A DNA stretch of 64,000 nt from Hyphomicrobiales bacterium (lineage in GTDB: Bacteria > Pseudomonadota > Alphaproteobacteria > Rhizobiales > Rhizobiaceae): the NCBI GenBank assembly GCA_900468065.1, contig UBTA01000007.1, positions 1 to 64,000 on the forward strand, given 5' to 3'. The notes below the pieces were generated by a model. It saw only the letters and a list, made by a program, of their open reading frames with translations. It did no database searches and had not been told where the DNA came from. Numbering within the stretch: the stretch's first letter is position 1; every line of letters starts with the position of its first letter. Position numbers and translations under genes: made by a program. Shown here in pieces: positions 60,773 through 64,000 of this stretch.

Positions 60773-61794
60773 CGGAAGGACTGCTCTGCGATTTCTCTAC
60801 GGACGGATTTCCGGCTGAGGAACGTCAATCCAGCCTGTACCCGCGGCGACTGGATGACGAGGATGATGACGATGATCGCAGCCTTGATGATCAGGTTGAA
60901 TTCCGGCGGAAAGCCCGACGACAGGATACCGGTATTGACCGCCTGGATGATCATTGCACCGATCAGCGAGGCGACGATGCTGAACCGGCCGCCGAGCAGC
61001 GACGTGCCGCCGACGACGACGGCGAGAATGGCATCAAGCTCGAGCCAGAGACCGGCATTGTTGGCATCGGCACCCCTGATGTCAGCCGTGACGATCAGTC
61101 CGGCGATGGCCGCACACAAGCCCGATAGCATATAAGCCGCCATCAGCAGCAGAGGCGTCTGGATGCCGGACAGCGTGCTGGCGCGGCGGTTGATGCCGAC
61201 GGCCTCGATCAACATTCCGAGCGCAGTGCGCCGCACCAGCAATGCGACGGCGATGCCGAATACAAGCCAGATGATCACCGGCATCGGCAGCCCAAGGAAA
61301 GAGCCGCTGCCGATGAAGATCAGGCCAGGATCGTTGAAGGTCAGGATCGCCCCTTCCGTGACCAGTTGGGCGATACCGCGCCCGGCCACCATCAGCACCA
61401 GCGTGGCGATAATCGGCTGAATATTCAAAACAGACACCAGAAAACCATTCCAGACACCGCAGATCAGGCCGGTTCCCACCGCCAGCAGCAGGGTCACGAT
61501 CAGTGGATCGCCGCGCACGCTGGATGCGGCGGCAACAGCGCCGCAGATGGCCATGACCGCACCGACAGAGAGATCGATGCCTTTGGTGGCAATCACAACC
61601 GTCATGCCGACGGCCAGAAGAGCGACCGGCGCACCGCGATTGAGAATATCGATCAGGCTTCCATAGAGCCGTCCGTTCTGGATTTCGATCGAGAAGAAGT
61701 CTGGAAAGACCAGCCGAATCAGCACCAGGATCATCGCCAGCGCAATAAACTGCGGAAGCAGGCGCCGGGCGAGGCGTTTTGCGTTGTCAATCAT
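60769..61794 (-). CDS. ytfT: ABC sugar transporter permease, YtfT type
   Basis: A 341-residue permease partner with the same BPD_transp_2 layout: VALLAVGMTVVIATKGIDLSVGAVMAICGAVAA (a family block), then GLICGVWNGFLVSVLNIQPIIATLVLM and a repeat of the GGTSLLGGRFSIVASLIGAMIIQ pattern. It overlaps ytfR by one base and yjfF by four. Its product should form a heterodimer with the YjfF-like permease. Confidence 0.92.
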   Translation of the reverse strand: MIDNAKRLARRLLPQFIALAMILVLIRLVFPDFFSIEIQNGRLYGSLIDILNRGAPVALLAVGMTVVIATKGIDLSVGAVMAICGAVAAASSVRGDPLIVTLLLAVGTGLICGVWNGFLVSVLNIQPIIATLVLMVAGRGIAQLVTEGAILTFNDPGLIFIGSGSFLGLPMPVIIWLVFGIAVALLVRRTALGMLIEAVGINRRASTLSGIQTPLLLMAAYMLSGLCAAIAGLIVTADIRGADANNAGLWLELDAILAVVVGGTSLLGGRFSIVASLIGAMIIQAVNTGILSSGFPPEFNLIIKAAIIVIILVIQSPRVQAGLTFLSRKSVRREIAEQSFR

Positions 61795-63314
61795 TATGCG
61801 CCTCCTGCAGCCGTTGCCGCAGCAATGGCATTGACGATATGTTCAGTGGTGATCTCGCTGCCGGTCAGTTCGGCGACATGGGCGCGATCCCGCAGGACGA
61901 TGATCCTCGAACTGTAAGCCACGAGTTCCTCAAGCTCGGAGGAAATGACGATCAGCGACATGCCCTGCGCGCAGAGCGCACCGATCAGGCGGATGATTTC
62001 GGCATGGGCGCCGACATCGATGCCACGTGTGGGTTCGTCGAGAATGAGGAATTGCGGGTTGGTCGCCAGCCAGCGTGCCAGAATGGCCTTCTGCTGGTTA
62101 CCACCGGACAAAAGCCGGATCGGCTTTTCGCGATCACTGGTGCGAATGTCCAAAGCCTTGATGTAGCGATCGGCCAGGGCGTTCTGTTCGGATGCCGGCA
62201 ATGGCCTTGCCCAGCCACGCCGTGCCTGCAAGGCCAGAGCGATGTTTTCGCGCACGGACAGTTCGCCGATGATGCCGTCCAGTTTGCGATCCTCGGGGCA
62301 AAAACCAAAACCTTCGGCGATGGCGGCACGCGGCGAAGACAGATTGGCGGTCTTGCCGCCGATATCAGCGCTGCCGCTATCGGCCTTGTGCACGCCAAAC
62401 ATCAGTTCCGCCGTTTCGGTGCGGCCGGAGCCGAGAAGTCCGGCAATGCCAACAACCTCGCCCTTGCGAACATCCAGGTCGAACGGCTTGATCTTGCCGG
62501 TCCTGCCATATTTTGAAAATCGGAAATGAACGGGGCCACTTGCGGCTTCCGCCCCGCCTGCTGCCTTTTCGACGGATTGGAGTTCGTGGCCAAGCATCAT
62601 AGTCACGAGTTCGCGGCGCGGCAGCGATGCCGTATCACGCGTGCCGACCAGCTGTCCGTTGCGCAGGACGGTGATCCGGTCTGAGAGGTCGTAAACCTGC
62701 TCCAGGAAATGGGTGATGAAGACAATGCCAAGTCCCCTCGCCTTCAGGCCGCGGACGATGCGAAACAGCATTTCCACTTCCTGCGCATCGAGACTGGCCG
62801 TCGGCTCATCGAGGATCAGCACCTTGCCGGAGAGATCGACGGCGCGGGCGATGGCTACCACCTGTTGGATAGCCACGGAATAGCTTTCGAGTGCTGTGGA
62901 GACATTGATGTCGATGCCGTATTGCGCCAGCAACGCGTTGGCCCGCCTCTTCATTTCTCCGTTCTGGATGAGACCGAAGCGGCGAGGCTGGCGCCCGAGA
63001 AAGAGGTTTTCCGCAACGCTCAGATTTCCGAGCAGGTTTACTTCCTGGTAGACGGTGCCGATCCCGAGCTTCTGGGCGTCGAGTGTGTCGCGCGGATCGA
63101 TCTCTGCGCCATCCAGCGTCAACGAACCGGCGTCACGGCGGTAGGCACCCGTCATGCATTTGATCAGGGTCGATTTTCCGGCGCCGTTTTCCCCCAGCAG
63201 CGCATGCACTTCGCCGCGCCGCAGCGAGAAATCGACCTTGTTGAGGGCGATGGCACCCGGAAAGGTTTTCACGATCCCGGCGGCGACAAGAATATCGTTT
63301 GAGCTGTTTTGCAT
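61794..63314 (-). CDS. ytfR: Sugar ABC transporter ATP-binding protein, YtfR type
   Basis: A 506-residue duplicated ATPase of the ribose/galactofuranose class. The first module has Walker A LLGENGAGKSTLIKCMTGAYRRD and Walker B VLILDEPTASL; the second has a degenerate Walker A, GLLGSGRTETAELMFG, and LSGGNQQKAILARWLATNPQFLILDEPTRG, as usual in this family. Starts at the ATG at 63314 and ends overlapping the YtfT stop region. A 183-base gap with a small hairpin (CCGTA-GCT-TACGG near 63345) separates it from the binding-protein gene, which could lower expression of the downstream genes. Confidence 0.94.
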   Translation of the reverse strand: MQNSSNDILVAAGIVKTFPGAIALNKVDFSLRRGEVHALLGENGAGKSTLIKCMTGAYRRDAGSLTLDGAEIDPRDTLDAQKLGIGTVYQEVNLLGNLSVAENLFLGRQPRRFGLIQNGEMKRRANALLAQYGIDINVSTALESYSVAIQQVVAIARAVDLSGKVLILDEPTASLDAQEVEMLFRIVRGLKARGLGIVFITHFLEQVYDLSDRITVLRNGQLVGTRDTASLPRRELVTMMLGHELQSVEKAAGGAEAASGPVHFRFSKYGRTGKIKPFDLDVRKGEVVGIAGLLGSGRTETAELMFGVHKADSGSADIGGKTANLSSPRAAIAEGFGFCPEDRKLDGIIGELSVRENIALALQARRGWARPLPASEQNALADRYIKALDIRTSDREKPIRLLSGGNQQKAILARWLATNPQFLILDEPTRGIDVGAHAEIIRLIGALCAQGMSLIVISSELEELVAYSSRIIVLRDRAHVAELTGSEITTEHIVNAIAAATAAGGA

Positions 63315-63497
63315 GAAACCGATACTTCAAGGAAAATAGGTCAGCCGTAGCTTACGGATTTCCGCCAATCATGTCAGCATCCGTCGCAGGGGCACGGCTA
63401 CAACCGTTGGCAAAGAGGATTTTCCGGCATCGCCTTGCGATCGACGACTGCGGTCAGAAGACAACAGGCGCGACCTTCGGGCGATGCCGGCAATCGA

Positions 63498-64000
63498 TCA
63501 GTAGCCGAGGCCCTTCTTTTCTTCGTAGACCTTCTGCGGATCGTCAGCCTGGGTATAGAGCTTCGATTCCGTCTGGATCCACTTGGCAGGCTTGGTGCCG
63601 TCCTTCAGGAACGCGTCGAGTGCGTCGAGGGCCGGACCCGCCATGTTCGGCGTCAGCTCGACAGTGGCGTTTGCTTCGCCGGCTGCCATCGCCTGGAAAA
63701 TATCTGGAACGGCGTCGATAGAAACCACGAGGATATCCGTGCCCGGCTTCAGGCCGGCTTCCTTGATCGCCTGGATGGCACCGACGGCCATGTCGTCATT
63801 GTGGGCATAGAGCGCGCAGATGTTCTTGCCGCCGTCTTCCGCCTTCAGGAAACTTTCCATGACTTCCTTGCCCTTGGTGCGGGTGAAGTCGCCGGTCTGG
63901 CTACGGATGATCTTCAGGTTATCGTGGCCTTTCAGTGCTTCCTCGAAGCCCTTCTTGCGATCGATAGCTGGCGAAGACCCTGTGGTTCCCTGCAGCTCGA
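63498..64000 (-). CDS. ytfQ: Sugar ABC transporter substrate-binding protein, YtfQ type (partial)
   Basis: Only the C-terminal 167 residues are in the window; the frame continues past the right edge at 64000. The visible part has the periplasmic binding protein type 1 layout: GTTGSSPAIDRKKGFEEAL, SQTGDFTRTKGKEVMES, ICALYAHNDDMAVGAIQAIKEAG and VSIDAVPDIFQAMAAGEANATVEL. These match ribose and galactofuranose binding proteins. It is the first gene of the operon before the ATPase and two permeases. Confidence 0.92.
   Translation of the reverse strand, partial: ELQGTTGSSPAIDRKKGFEEALKGHDNLKIIRSQTGDFTRTKGKEVMESFLKAEDGGKNICALYAHNDDMAVGAIQAIKEAGLKPGTDILVVSIDAVPDIFQAMAAGEANATVELTPNMAGPALDALDAFLKDGTKPAKWIQTESKLYTQADDPQKVYEEKKGLGY

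Overview
The window looks like chromosomal DNA of a member of the Rhizobiaceae (Alphaproteobacteria, order Hyphomicrobiales). This is inferred from the gene families and their order (tmk-holB-metG-tatD, queA-tgt, trpD-trpC-moaC-moeA, glnB-glnA, sdhE-mfd facing recG), from an alphaproteobacterial SOS box of the form GTTC-N7-GTTC between ssb and uvrA, from an IalB-family protein and a DUF4864 protein, and from the high-GC codon use. The exact genus cannot be fixed by eye.

Layout. 0.2-8.7 kb: purC, then a minus-strand block of dacA-like PBP, rlpA, tmk, holB, metG, tatD and an MBL-fold hydrolase. 8.8-13.7 kb: an accessory strip bounded by tRNA-Ser(TGA) and tRNA-Cys(GCA), holding small orphan genes, a small lipoprotein, a Tat-exported Hint-domain protein, a 48-residue membrane protein and two long stretches without convincing genes. 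13.7-23.1 kb: a DUF4864 protein, then queA-tgt, two tandem cyclophilins, coaD, two tandem tiny membrane proteins, gyrA, marC and ssb. 23.3-30.7 kb: uvrA, a DUF72 protein, the NAD(P)H-hydrate repair enzyme, and glnB-glnA behind a probable sigma-54/NtrC promoter. 30.8-37.1 kb: transport and envelope genes, including an orphan TAXI binding protein next to a membrane-anchored coiled-coil protein, hspQ, an IalB-family protein, a family 5 solute-binding protein, and a DsbA/FrnE-like gene broken by an apparent one-base deletion. 37.1-47.7 kb: mfd-sdhE, recG, a DUF502 protein, a GNAT acetyltransferase, glmS and glmU. 47.9-58.8 kb: a GT-C-like membrane protein, a Na/Pi cotransporter, ppiD, trpD-trpC-moaC-moeA with a small membrane protein, and a CNNM/HlyC-type transporter. 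59.0-64.0 kb: an ABC transporter of the YtfQRT-YjfF (galactofuranose) type ending in a GntR regulator; its binding-protein gene runs off the right edge.

How the genes work together. Most of the window is core housekeeping: nucleotide synthesis, replication and repair (holB, tmk, gyrA, ssb, uvrA, mfd, recG), queuosine tRNA modification, peptidoglycan precursor supply (glmS and glmU), nitrogen control (PII and glutamine synthetase), tryptophan and molybdenum-cofactor synthesis. No obvious defence system, CRISPR array, insertion sequence or phage was found. The points most worth a second look are proteins whose family-defining residues are missing (Tgt zinc ligands, two of three PBP motifs), the Hint protein in the tRNA-bounded strip, a perfect 26-bp A/T palindrome, two candidate small RNAs (one behind a perfect CtrA-type box), clusters of very small membrane proteins, and the orphan TAXI/coiled-coil pair.
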